Shown piece by piece: positions 35,317 to 46,629 of a stretch of DNA of 64,000 nucleotides; position 1 is the stretch's first letter, and each line of letters starts with the position of its first letter. Both the position numbers and the translations under genes were made by a program. Source of the DNA: Lepturacanthus savala (taxonomy: Eukaryota; Chordata; Actinopteri; Scombriformes; Trichiuridae). The DNA is taken from NCBI GenBank assembly GCA_030544235.1, contig CM060477.1, forward strand, positions 983,934-1,047,933, read 5' to 3'. The notes under the pieces are model-generated. The model ran no database searches. It worked only from the letters and a program-made list of their open reading frames with translations, and was not told the DNA's origin.

Positions 35317-36083
35317 CTGTCTGTGTGTGTCTGTCTGTCTGTCTGTGTCTGTCTGTCTGTCTGTCTGTGTGTCTGTCTGTGTGTCTGTCTGTCTGTGTCT
35401 GTCTGTGTGTGTCTGTCTGTCTGTCTGTGTGTGTGTCTGTCTGTGTGTGTCTGTGTCTGTCTGTGTGTGTGTCTGTCTGTGTGTGTCTGTCTGTCTGTCT
35501 GTGTGTGTGTCTGTCTGTGTGTGTCTGTGTCTGTCTGTGTGTGTCTGTCTGTGTGTGTGTGTGTCTGTCTGTCTGTGTGTGTGTCTGTCTGTCTGTTTGT
35601 GTGTGTGTGTGTCTGTCTGTCTGTCTGTCTGTGTGTGTGTGTGTCTGTCTGTGTGTCTGTCTGTGTGTCTGTCTGTCTGTGTGTCTGTCTGTGTGTCTGT
35701 CTGTGTGTGTGTGTGTGTCTGTCTGTCTGTCTGTCTGTGTGTGTCTGTGTCTGTCTGTGTGTGTGTCTGTCTGTGTGTGTGTGTGTCTGTCTGTCTGTGT
35801 GTGTGTCTGTCTGTCTGTCTGTGTGTGTGTGTGTCTGTCTGTGTGTCTGTCTGTGTGTCTGTCTGTGTGTCTGTCTGTGTGTGTGTGTGTCTGTCTGTCT
35901 GTCTGTCTGTCTGTGTGTGTCTGTCTGTGTGTCTGTCTGTGTGTCTGTCTGTCTGTGTGTGTGTGTGTGTGTGTGTCTGTCTGTCTGTCTGTCTGTCTGT
36001 GTGTCTGTCTGTGTGTCTGTCTGTCTGTGTGTGTGTGTGTGTGTCTGTCTGTCTGTGTGTGTGTCTGTCTGTCTGTTTGTGTG

Positions 36084-36119
<36 letters not shown>

Positions 36120-39100
36120 CTGGTCTGGTCTGTTTGACGAATTAAAATCACAATTAAAGTGAAATAAATGTCCCAGTTTCAGGCTGTTGTGGAGAAGCCG
36201 ACACCGAAATACGTCATAACGTGAGTTTAATCCACTAAAACCGACTGTTGATCAGAGGAATAAAGCGTCATCTATTAGATTTATATAGATTTATATAGAT
36301 TTATATGATTTTATATGAGTTTATATGATATTAAAATGAATCCTGACCCGTGTGTTTCCTCCTCCTGCAGCGTCTCCCGCTCTGAGACGTCCGGTAAACT
36401 CTCGGGTCGGAACCAGGACGTCCAGACGGCGTCGGCCTACAACAAGGACGACCTCGTCTGTGAGGGGTCAGAGTTCAGCTTCGAGGAGGTCAGAGCCGCC
36501 AAATACTTCCAGAAGATCCGGGAGAGGCAGGAGTGGGAGGTGAAAGCCAACAGTAAGAATAAAACCACTGAATCTAACATTTAATAAATGAACTGAGGTA
36601 AAACCAGTCGATTTATTCAGTTTTCCTGCTTTAAATGATGATAAATATGAATAAATCTACAACATGAGGCGACAACAGACGAGTCAGAATCAGCAAATAT
36701 ACGAAGAATATTAATATCCAACAGTGTTTTATTACAGATATAATAAAAATACTTCATTTAATGTTGGAGCTGAGAAAGAAACAGGAGATAAAATGTCTAA
36801 AATATGAGTTAAAAATAAAAAAAAGACTTTAAAAAGTCAGAAAGTTAAAATAAATAATGAAATACAGAAGAGTCAGAATTAATTTCTGTTGCTGTTATAG
36901 AGAAAACAGTTTAAAATATTAGAATAAAAACATGTAAAAATTCAGTTTTACAGCAAATATCATCTTTGATGAATCAGCATTAGTCTAAATAATCCATGAG
37001 TTATTATTCTAATGTGAGATCAGTGTTAATAACATGGAAATATAAACTGTTTTATTGATTTATTCTATTTATATCATCATCTATATAAGATCAGATTTAT
37101 TTAATTTATTAATCCAACAGCAGCATCAGACATTCTAATATGAAGATATATAACAATTAGAAAATAATATAATAAATATAATATTTGACAGATGATTAAT
37201 AACAAATATTCTATAAATGCATCTGATCAGAAAAATCAGATTTTTGATCTTTTCTAATGAATCAGCCTGGATTATGTTTCCCTGCAGATAGAATCAGTAA
37301 CTTCCTGTCGTATCTGAGAGTTTTATGTGTCATTTATGCAGAATATTTACTAAATCTAACATTCTGTGTTAAACTCTGTTGTTTCTCCAGAGGAGAGGAG
37401 GGTGAAGGACTGCTGCGACGACCTGATCAGCATCAAGTGTCTGTTGGAGGAACTGAACCAGGAGCTGGAGGAGCATGGAGCTGGAACCGGTTCCACCAGT
37501 TCCACCAGTCAGCTGGCAGCAGCACAGAGGGTGAGAACAGCAAAACTGAAACAGGAAATGTTGATGTCAAAGAATCTGAAATTCAGCTGAAAATGAACCT
37601 GAAACGTGGATTTTTGGAGGAAATTGACATGAAACTGCAGCAAAATTGTCTTTGTTTTTCTCTGTTTACAGCTGTGTGATGCAGAAACTGCTCCTGCTCC
37701 TCCTCCTGCTCCTCCTGCTGCTCCTCCTGCTCCTGCTGCTGCTCCTCCTGCTGCTGCTCCTCCTGCTCCTCCCTCTCGGGGCTTCAGCAGCAGACGTTCT
37801 CTGGGTCTGAGTCTTCACTCTGAACCCAGCTTCTTCCAGGTCAGAGCTGCTGCTGCTCCTCATCATCAGAGCTTCACCAGGACTCTGGGTCCTGATGGTC
37901 CTGGTCCTGATGGTCCTGATGGTCCTGATGGTCCTGATGCTGGGATACAGGAGGAGGTTTCCCAGCATCCCTGTGTTCTGGCTCATCAGAGCCTCCATCC
38001 AGAAGCAGAGTGTGTGTGAGTATCTGATGATGCGGATCTAGATCAGACTTTAATTAATCAGCCTCGTTAACATGAATTTAATCTAAATTACTATAAATTT
38101 ATATAGAAATAAGTCATCAATAATTTATAGAATCTAATTTTTAATTGTATTTTTCCTGCAGCGATGAACGTGTCCCAGAACCTGAGGAGAAGCTGGACAG
38201 TGAGTTTACACCAGTTAGACCTACTCTGATCCACCTGGATCCGGATCCATCTGGATCTGGATCCGGATCCTCTAGACCAGTGGTTCTCAAATGTGGGTCC
38301 TCGTCCCCCCGGTGGTACGTGGAGGTACTGCAGGGTCCATTATAGATATTTATTTTATTATTCCTCCCCGACCACGTTAGTTTGACTCATTAATCCATCG
38401 TCTCCTGTACAGTCTATGCTCATTAACAACCTGCCGTTACCATGACAACGCACTCCTAACGACGGAGACGTGGCTAAAGCTGAAAATACGGATTAAAAAA
38501 CAAAGTGATTAAGTGCAATTTTCATTTTTTGATCCTAAAAGACCAAATCTTTATTCATAAAGTTATTAATTTATTTTGTAAATAAAATATGTTTTTATAA
38601 TTAACTCATACATGTATATTTTTTTATTTCCTACCATAATTTAGCATATTTGAGTTTTGTCTCGCGCTTTAGCCACGTCTCCGTCGTTAGGAGTGCGTTG
38701 TCATGGTAACGGCAGGTCGTTAACGAGCATAGACTGTATAGGAGGCGATGGATTAACGGGTCAAACTAATTTAGTCGGTGGAGGAATAATAAAACAAATA
38801 TCTATAATTCAGTGGATGAACATAGGTAACAGCTTCATGGACCCCTGCAGTACCTCCACCTACCACCAGGGGGACGAGGACCCCCAGTTGAGATCCTCTA
38901 GATCTGGATCCTCTAGATCCGGATCCTCTGGACATTTCCTGACCTCCTGTTTGTCTCCAGCGTCTCAGACCGGACCCTCCAACCTGTCCCACGTCACCCC
39001 CAACACGTCCCTGGGTTTCCTGCAGGCCACGCCCTCCAGGGCTCTGCCGTCACCCACCGTCAACACCCTGGAGGCTCTGGGTGAGTCTGGAGTCAAAGAT

Positions 39101-42100
39101 AAAGATACTGTAGGAAGTGAGGGTCCATGGAGGGAAGTGGAAGATTTAACCAGGTCTGAATAGACTCATTAAACACGGAGATAAAGAGAGACGTGAAAAT
39201 AAAGTTATTGGAAGAAAAAAGGTGAAATTTATGTTGGAACTTCAGATTTTTACCTCCATAAACCAGACTTAAGTTAGACTTAAGTTCGACTTCTTACTGT
39301 GTTTTTATTTCCTGAATAGTTTCACATCCTGCTCGTGTTGAATAGAAGCCGAGGGAACAGTTAATAAAACAAACTATTCATGTGGTTTATGACAGTAGAT
39401 GAACTATTATTCATCTTTAATCGCTGCAGAGATGATGTTTATGACGTTTATTCTACTTTAACTGTAACGTAGTTGATGTGTTTTACTCTAACAGTGACTC
39501 TATCCTGCTGCATCCAGTGGTTCACGGTGTTTTCTCGCTGTATTTGGTGGTTCTCTGTGTTTCCAGGTGTCATCATGGACATGTTCCAGGCTCCGACTCT
39601 CCTGGAGGATCCAACCTCCAGCTCCTCAGAGAAGGAGCACGACGTTTCTACTGGAACCAGTAAATCACTGGCAATTAATCATTAATCATTAATTAATCTG
39701 ACAAAGAAGTTTAATCAATGTTAATTACATCACATGAAACTAGATGGAATATATTCATCATCAGAAAATCAGAGTAAATCTCCTTTATTAAATAAAAACA
39801 TCATCTAATTATAATCAGAATAAGAGTCTGTGCTTCTACTTAATATTTGAGTAATTACAGTAAATGTATAAATGTATGTAACACTGAATGTAAATTGACA
39901 AACACTCGTTAATTAACTGTTTTATTTTGAAGGAGGCGTCTCTTTCTTCAACAAACCTTCTTCCTCGGCTCCGTTCAGCATCTTCCAGGACGACTGTGAC
40001 AAAGAAAACTGCAGGTAAAGAGTTCAGATCCACGACCTCAGTGTAAAAAGGACCAAATAAGATAAAGAAGCAGAATAAAGTGAGTTTAACGTCGTCTGTT
40101 TGTCCAGTGCTGCTGCTGCTGCTGCTGCTGCTGTAGAGAAACCTCGACCAATCAGAGCTCTGGCTGAGATTCCTGTTTCTAAACCTCCGAGAACGAATGT
40201 GAGTCACAACGAAAACACATTAAAACACTATAAAACAGCATTAAAACACATTAAAACAGCATTAAAACACATTAAAACACTATAAAACAGCATTAAAACA
40301 CTATAAAACAGCATTAAAACACATTAAAACACTATAAAACAGCATTAAAACACTATAAAACAGCATTAAAACACTATAAAACAGCATTAAAACACATTAA
40401 AACACTATAAAACAGCATTAAAACACTATAAAACAGCATTAAAACACTATAAAACAGCATTAAAACACATTAAAACAGCATTAAAACACATTAAAACACT
40501 ATAAAACAGCATTAAAACCCTATAAAACAGCATTAAAACACATTAAAACACTATGAAACAGCATTAAAACACTATAAAACAGCATTAAAACACATTAAAA
40601 CACTATGAAACAGCATTAAAACACTATAAAACAGCATTAAAACACTATAAAACACTGTTAAACAACATTAAAACACTGTTAAACAACTTTAAAACACTAT
40701 AAAACTGTGTTATATATTATATTATATTTTATATTATATTTAATATTATTTTATATATTTCCTGTATAGGACCCGTCATGTGACATGACTCCAGACGAGA
40801 CCTTGTGTTATATTATATTTTATATTTTAATATTATTTAATATTTCCAGGACCCGTCATGTGACGTGACTCCAGACTCGTCCTGTGTTATATTATATATT
40901 ATATTATATTTTATATTTAATATATTTAATATATTTCCTGTACAGGACCCATCATGTGACATGACTCCAGACTCGTCCTGTGTTATATTATATATTATAT
41001 TTAATATATTTAATATATTTCCTGTACAGGACCCGTCATGTGACGTGACTCCAGACGAGACCTTATGGGGCGTCCGTTTTAACTCCGTCCACTCTTTGGC
41101 CGCGTGTCCTAACAGCACCACGGACTTCGCCCTGTCGGCCCAGTTCGTGTCCACGCCGTTCACCCACAAGACGCCGTCCAACGCCTACTACCAGGACCCG
41201 GGTCAGGACCAGGACCAGGACCACATGAGTCTCTGTCCCGTCTCTTCCTGTCTATAAACCAGTTTGTTGTCTCTGCAGACGCAGCCGACGCTGATGAAGA
41301 CGAAGCTTTTATCAGACGTCAGACCAAGAAACTCAGGTTGGACTCATTTATATGAGGAGAGGTTTAAATAGATAAAAATAAGATTATAAGAGAAATTAAA
41401 ATGGCAAAAGATTAAAAAAGATGAAAATAATCAGAGAAGAGGAGCTGGAAGCAGAGAATCTGGATGTTTTATTCTATTAAAAATGAATTAATTAACCATT
41501 AATTAATGATAGTTGTTTAAATCAATTTATTCCATGTCTCATTTAACATTTTGCTAAATCCATTTAAAAAACAAATCAAATTCAAATAATTTTCTAAAAA
41601 TGACTCAAATCAACTGATCAATTATCAGAAAAGCTGCTGATTAATTAATTAATCGACTGATCGTTAGTCAACGGTTTTATTATAAGAGGAAAAAAGTTGA
41701 TCCATAAATAAATAAAATATATATATATATATATATATATTATTTATTAAATTAATATCTTAATGATTATTTATTTATTTTATTTATATAAATTAATATG
41801 AATTAATTAATATATATATTTTTTAATAAATCCTCTCCAGCCCCATCATGGAGCTGAGTCCAGATGAGACCGGGTTGACCCAGCTCGGCCCCTCGGCTCA
41901 GGGCACCATCGTAGGTGAGGGTCTGGCGGCCGCCGTGGCTCCGCCCTCCCTGACCACCACCGTGGTCCAGGCCCCGCCCCCCGCCGCGCTGTCCTTCAGG
42001 GACCAGACCCTGGTCCACGCCGACTCCCGCTGGGACGTCTACGCCGGCTCGGGACCGGCACCCGAAGACCAGGAGAGACCCTCCAGCCCGGAGCGGGTCC

Positions 42101-45100
42101 AGGTTCCGGTCTGCGACGTCCCCATGAGTCCAGACCTCTGCCCCAGACCGGACTGGCACCTGGTCCGGAGCCCCGAGGTCATGGCGGAACCGGACCTGGA
42201 CGCCTTCCTGAGTCCGGGTAGGGTCCAGGAGGCGGACCCGGTCCCCATGAGTCCAGAACGGCCTCGGGTCTACGCCGACGTCCCCATGAGTCCAGACCTC
42301 ATGAGTCCACCACGGTCCGGCTCAGCTGATGAACCCATGGCGAGTCCAGACCCCCGAGGCCTGAGGCTCCGCCCAGACGTCTCCATGACGACGACGGCCA
42401 CGCCCCACAGAGGCCCCGCCCACCTGGTGGCAGGCGGAGGCCCCGCCCACCTGGTGGCCGACCCCTGGGACGAGAATCTGATCTGTGAGCTGCTGTCGTC
42501 TCTGACTCCGCCCCTCGCCGCTCATCCCCGCTGTGTTGCCTGGCAACGGAACATGGCCGCCATCGGCCCCAGGACCACCATCAGCATGGGTAATTCTAAT
42601 TATTATAATAATTATTATTATAATTATTATTATTTATGTTTTATGTCGTTATTTGTCTATTCTTGATTATAATAATATTTGCTCTGGTTTCCTGACACTT
42701 TCTGTATAAAACAACATAAATGTTAAATAAAAACAACATAAACAGGAAGTAAAGTTTCCTTTGATTCATCACTTTAATTAACTTGTATAAAGCCTCAGGA
42801 TCCTTTGAATCTATTAAATCTGCCCGGTAACAGCTTTAAAAGCAGCATAAATGTGATGTTATGAACCGTCCTGACTGATTTTAACAGGTTTTCTCCTCTG
42901 CAGGTAAAGTTTCCCTCCAGGTGAACTGCATTCTGGGTGAAGGAGCCTTCGCTACCGTTTATAAAGCCACTGACCCCGTAACGTCAGAGAAGATGGTTCT
43001 GAAGGTGAGGAGGAGGGACCCGAGGTCACCTTCCATTAAAACACAGCATGAATTAATCAGTGTTGGTGACTTAATGGATGAAATCACATCCATGAAAACT
43101 TTATTGCTTAAACAGGTTTAAACGGTTTGAATGAATCTTTATCTCTTGTAATGAACCAGGTCCAGAAACCAGCGAATCCCTGGGAGTTCTACATCAACAC
43201 CCAGCTGGACGCCAGGCTGCAGCCCGACCTCCGCCACCTGTTCAGCAGCTTAAGCTCCGCCCACCTCTTCACTGACGGCAGCGTGCTGATTGGAGAGCTG
43301 TACGACCACGGAACCCTGCTGGTAAGAGATGTCAGCTGACAGGAAGTGTAGTTTCCTCTCTAACAGGAAGTGATGTTTCCTCTCTAACAGGAAGTGTCGT
43401 CTCCTCTCTAACAGGAAGTGATGTTTCCTCTCTAACAGGAAGTGATGTCTCCTCTCTAACAGGAAGTGATGTCTCCTCTCTAACAGGAAGTGATGTTTCC
43501 TCTCTAACAGGAAGTGATGTCTCCTCTCTAACAGGAAGTGATGTCTCCTCTCTAACAGGAAGTGATGTTTCCTCTCTAACAGGAAGTGATGTTTCCTCTC
43601 TAACAGGAAGTGATGTTTCCTCTCTAACAGGAAGTGATGTTTCCTCTCTAACAGGAAGTGATGTTTCCTCTCTAACAGGAAGTGTCGTCTCCTCTCTAAC
43701 AGGAAGTGATGTTTCCTCTCTAACAGGAAGTGATGTTTCCTCTCTAACAGGAAGTGATGTTTCCTCTCTAACAGGAAGTGATGTTTCCTCTCTAACAGGA
43801 AGTGATGTTTCCTCTCTAACAGGAAGTGTCGTCTCCTCTCTAACAGGAAGTGATGTCTCCTCTCTAACAGGAAGTGTCGTCTCCTCTCTAACAGGAAGTG
43901 ATGTCTCCTCTCTAACAGGAAGTGATGTCTCCTCTCTAACAGGAAGTGATGTCTCCTCTCTAACAGGAAGTGATGTCTCCTCTCTAACAGGAAGTGATGT
44001 CTCCTCTCTAACAGGAAGTGTTGTGTCCTCTGGTTGTTTCAGAACGCTGTGAACATCTACCGCTCCCTGAGTGATAAGCTGATGCCTCAGCCTCTGGTTC
44101 TCTACTTCGCCGCCTGCATCCTCCACACGGTGGAGCAGCTGCACCGCATCAACATCATCCACGCAGACATCAAGCCTGACAACTTCCTGCTGGGAGACAG
44201 GTGACGGCAGCTGTTGGAACATTTAGAGGCTGAACTCAGAATTAGTGGATATCAACGTCTGTAACAAGCTCCTCCTTCCTGCTGTGTCTGCAGGTTCCTG
44301 GAGAACCGCTGCTTCCAGGAGGAGAACCTGGACCACGGCCTGGTGCTGGTGGACCTCGGTCAGAGCATCGACATGCAGCTGTTCCCTGAAGGCACCGAGT
44401 TCACCGCCAGGTGTCTGACCTCCGGCTTCCAGTGCACAGAGATGCTCAGCGGGAAACCCTGGAGCTACCAGGTGAGAAACTCACCTGTAAAACATGATTA
44501 GTACTTTAATATATGGTCAGAGTTTACTGCTGCAGAGTTAAACACTTCAGTGACTGTTTCTCATGCTTTTCTGTTTCAGACGGACTACTTCGGCATCGCG
44601 GGGACGGTTTACTGTCTGCTGTTTGGAACATACATGAAGGTCATTAACGAGGACGGCGTGTGGCGGACGGACGCCGTTTTCAGGAGGTAACGAGGTCTTT
44701 TTACAGCAGGGGTCACTGGTCCTGGTCCTGGAGGGTCCGGGTGGGTCCAGGTTTTAGTTCCAACCTGGTTCTACTAATGAAGATCCTCATTAATGGTTCT
44801 ACTGGTTCATTAGTCGAATCTGGTTGTTTTATAGGATCAAGATCTGAGCTGCAGCAGGAACCTTCTACATGTACAGATTCTTCTTTTATACTTTTATTAT
44901 ATTTATATAATATATACTGATTTATACACATAGAACTGTGTGTAATTGAATTAAATCATATTTTTCTCCCGATAATTTCATGTGTAATCTACTCGTTCAT
45001 GTATTAATTAACCACATAGATATAAAAATGATCTGCTTCAGTTTATTTGTTCAGTTTTTCAACATCATCATCAATAAAGACGTATCTGATCTAATAGAAC

Positions 45101-45447
45101 AGTAGTAAACTCTGTATTAATGAGAAATCAGGAATGACTCCAGTCTTTGTAGCTGAAAATGACCTGAAATATAAGTTGAGGTTAGTAAAGAACCCTGTTA
45201 ATTAATAAAACTGTTGTTTGATCCACTCTAATTGTGATTAACGTCTCATTTCAGGAACCCTCACACTGACCTGTGGCTGCATTTCTTCCACTCGCTGCTG
45301 AACGTCCCGTCCGGCGTCCTGAGTCTGACGGACCTGCGACGGCGTCTGGTCTCCGTCCTGCAGCAGAACTACAGCAGCAAACTGCCGTCGCTGAAGAGTC
45401 GGCTGGTGGTTCAGCTGCTGGAGAACCGCAAGGCTGCACGGAAATAA
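33084..45447 (+). CDS. bub1: BUB1 mitotic checkpoint serine/threonine kinase
   Basis: Twenty-four coding exons: 33084-33106, 33259-33318, 33723-33864, 34205-34401, 35048-35088, 35194-35264, 36183-36220, 36371-36552, 37391-37530, 37672-38015, 38162-38199, 38961-39080, 39567-39659, 39933-40014, 40108-40198, 41030-41201, 41279-41336, 41841-42589, 42904-43004, 43160-43321, 44043-44200, 44294-44471, 44580-44686, 45255-45447. They give 1179 aa (human 1085). Domains: Mad3/BUB1 TPR region (about 8-145), GLEBS-like BUB3-binding GSEFSFEEVRAAKY (223-236), conserved NTSLGFLQATPSRALPSPTV and IMDMFQAPTL blocks, a KEN box (520-522), and the C-terminal kinase: LGEGAFATVY, Lys914 in VLK, HADIKPDN (Asp1010), DLG (Asp1041). 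It phosphorylates H2A at centromeres and recruits checkpoint proteins at kinetochores. Exon 10 is expanded in Pro/Ala and GPD repeats. Introns hold tandem copies of the gene's own exon edges. Confidence 0.96.
34402..34790. repeat. bub1: (CA)n array with two copies of the exon 4 end, bub1 intron 4
   Basis: Begins at the exon 4 donor. 'gtaacacacacacacctaca' modules alternate with two copies (34522-34552 and 34608-34637) of the last bases of exon 4 plus its donor, ctgagtgtcctcaatgagtacag followed by gtaaca. Each copy is preceded by 'cctacag', so it has both edges of a small exon. Confidence 0.88.
35267..36118. repeat. (GTCT)n/(GT)n array, bub1 intron 6
   Basis: About 850 bp of mixed gtctgtct and gtgtgt, starting inside the intron 6 donor itself (aag|gtgtct). 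Cys/Ser/Val-rich and Thr/Asp/Arg/Gln-rich open frames on both strands come from this array. Confidence 0.95.
36553..37390. other. AT-rich bub1 intron 8, nothing else seen
   Basis: AT-rich intron without a recognisable repeat or element. Confidence 0.55.
38278..38892. mobile_element. Palindromic (fold-back) hAT-like MITE, bub1 intron 11
   Basis: Left arm 38278 to about 38490 starts CAGTGGTTCTCAAATG. The right arm, about 38665-38892, is its near-complete reverse complement; shared text includes 'acgtctccgtcgttaggagtgcg' and 'ggtggtacgtggaggtactg' read backwards. The right terminus is cut short at 'cagttgag'. The 10-mer atcctctaga lies on both sides (38267-38276 and 38893-38902), consistent with a target duplication. 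CTCF-core-like strings lie in both arms (38302-38315 minus, 38863-38876 plus). Confidence 0.75.
40209..40705. repeat. About 21-bp minisatellite, bub1 intron 15
   Basis: Units of 'acagcattaaaacactataaa', interleaved with 'cacattaaaacactataaa' variants, starting just after the exon 15 donor. Confidence 0.93.
40761..41029 (+). repeat. bub1: Three extra copies of the bub1 exon 16 acceptor and exon start
   Basis: Copies at about 40761-40805, 40843-40890 and 40936-40990 each have a T-rich tract, an AG, and then gacccgtcatgtgac-(g/a)tg-actccagac, as in the real exon at 41030. The distance between copies is 80, 96 and 84 nt. The last three, counting the real exon, are in one reading frame with no stop between them. 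Confidence 0.88.
41690..41830. repeat. TA-rich microsatellite, bub1 intron 17
   Basis: (TA)n at about 41717-41740 and a further AT-only stretch reaching the exon 18 acceptor region. Confidence 0.8.
43340..44025. repeat. 24-bp minisatellite, 29 'aggaagtg' units, bub1 intron 20
   Basis: Unit 'aacaggaagtgatgtttcctctct' with gtcgtctcc/gatgtctcc variants. I count 29 'aggaagtg' cores between 43340 and 44021. Every unit has 'tcctctctaacag', a pyrimidine tract plus AG, so it looks like a 3' splice site. Every unit also has ACAGGAAGTG, an ETS-family consensus. The true acceptor 'ggttgtttcag' follows at 44042. Confidence 0.95.
44709..44825. mobile_element. MITE fragment in bub1 intron 23
   Basis: 'ggtcctggagggtccgggtgggtccaggttttagttccaacctggttctactaat' resembles a common fish MITE beginning with ctggtcctggagggtc and followed by ggttttagttccaacc. 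A related fragment lies at about 57905-58025. Identified from memory of the family. Confidence 0.45.
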
Positions 45448-45770
45448 CCAGAAAAACACATAAAACACCTGGAGAACAACAAGGCTGCACGGAAATAACC
45501 AGAAAAACACATAAAACACCTGGAGAACATCAAGGCTGCACGGAAATAACCAGAAAAACACATAAAACACCTGGAGAACAACAAGGCTGCAAGAAAATAA
45601 CTAGAAAAACACATAAAACACCTGGAGAACAACAAGGCTGCACGGAAATAACCAGAAAAACACATAAAACACCTGGAGAACAACAAGGCGGCATGAAAAT
45701 AACTAGAAATAAACCTGGAGAACAACAAGGCTGCAAGAAAATAACCAGAAAACCCATCAAAACCCTGATA
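45421..45770 (+). repeat. bub1: 51-bp tandem repeat copied from the bub1 C-terminus and stop
   Basis: The last coding bases (gagaaccgcaaggctgcacgg, then aaataa) and the following 'ccagaaaaacacataaaacacctg' are repeated six more times in the 3' UTR, with some decay in the later units. The copies sit after the genuine stop at 45445-45447. An ATTAAA near 45922 could serve as the poly(A) signal. Confidence 0.9.
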
Positions 45771-45969
45771 AACCACAGGAAAACCTGTTGATTCCATTAA
45801 ATCCTGAACCTGCTGAAGTTCAGCTTCTTCACGTTGAAGTTTGACGTCACTGAACTGAAATCTGTACATAAACGTGTTCTTTTTGTTTTTATATATATTT
45901 AATTTGATGTTTCCAAATTGAATTAAATGACTTTCATTGAAGTGACTTGTCTGTTTTTCCTGCATTGAT

Positions 45970-46598
45970 ATTAATTATTGATTAGTTCAGATCAGATTTA
46001 TGGGTTTAATCCGTTTTCCAGCTGATTTTTATAACAGACCAGTTGGTGTATAACTGGTTGGTTGTTGCCGTGGTAACAGACTCAGTGACATCAGAGCATT
46101 ATCAATATAATAATTATCTGTCAATCATTAGTTATTTATAATTTATTATTTACAGTAATATGATTAAACTGTTTCAGTTCTGAATATTATAATTATTATA
46201 ATTAATGTAATGAAGAAAACAACTGGTTCTTCTTGTGTAGTGTGTGTGTATTGTATACTACTGTGTGTGTGTGTTGTGTACTATATAATGTGTGTGTATG
46301 GTATACTATGTAGGGTGTGTGTGTGTGTGTATTGTATACTATATTGTGTGTGTGTGTGTGTGTGTCATATACTATATTGTGTGTGTATTGTATACTATAT
46401 ATTGTGCGTGTGTGTGTCATGTACTATATAGTGTGTGTGTGTGTCATGTACTATATAGTGTGTGTGTGTGTCATGTACTATATAGTGTGTGTGTTTCCTC
46501 CACAGATTCTATACCTGAACATTATTTCCTGTCCAGACCTGCATCAGTTGCTGCTACATACCTGAGCCGCTTCACCTGAAGCTTTAAACACACACACA

Positions 46599-46629
<31 letters not shown>

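Noticed and set aside
35169..36162. Four overlapping open frames of about 280-320 codons in bub1 intron 6
   Set aside because: They come from (GTCT)n/(GT)n, have two-letter composition, and are open on both strands.
41803..42546. Minus-strand frames opposite bub1 exon 18
   Set aside because: Antisense shadows. The plus-strand exon joins its neighbours in phase on both sides.
43332..44222. Minus-strand frame of (REETSLPV)n
   Set aside because: It is the antisense of the 24-bp bub1 intron array running into antisense of exon 21.
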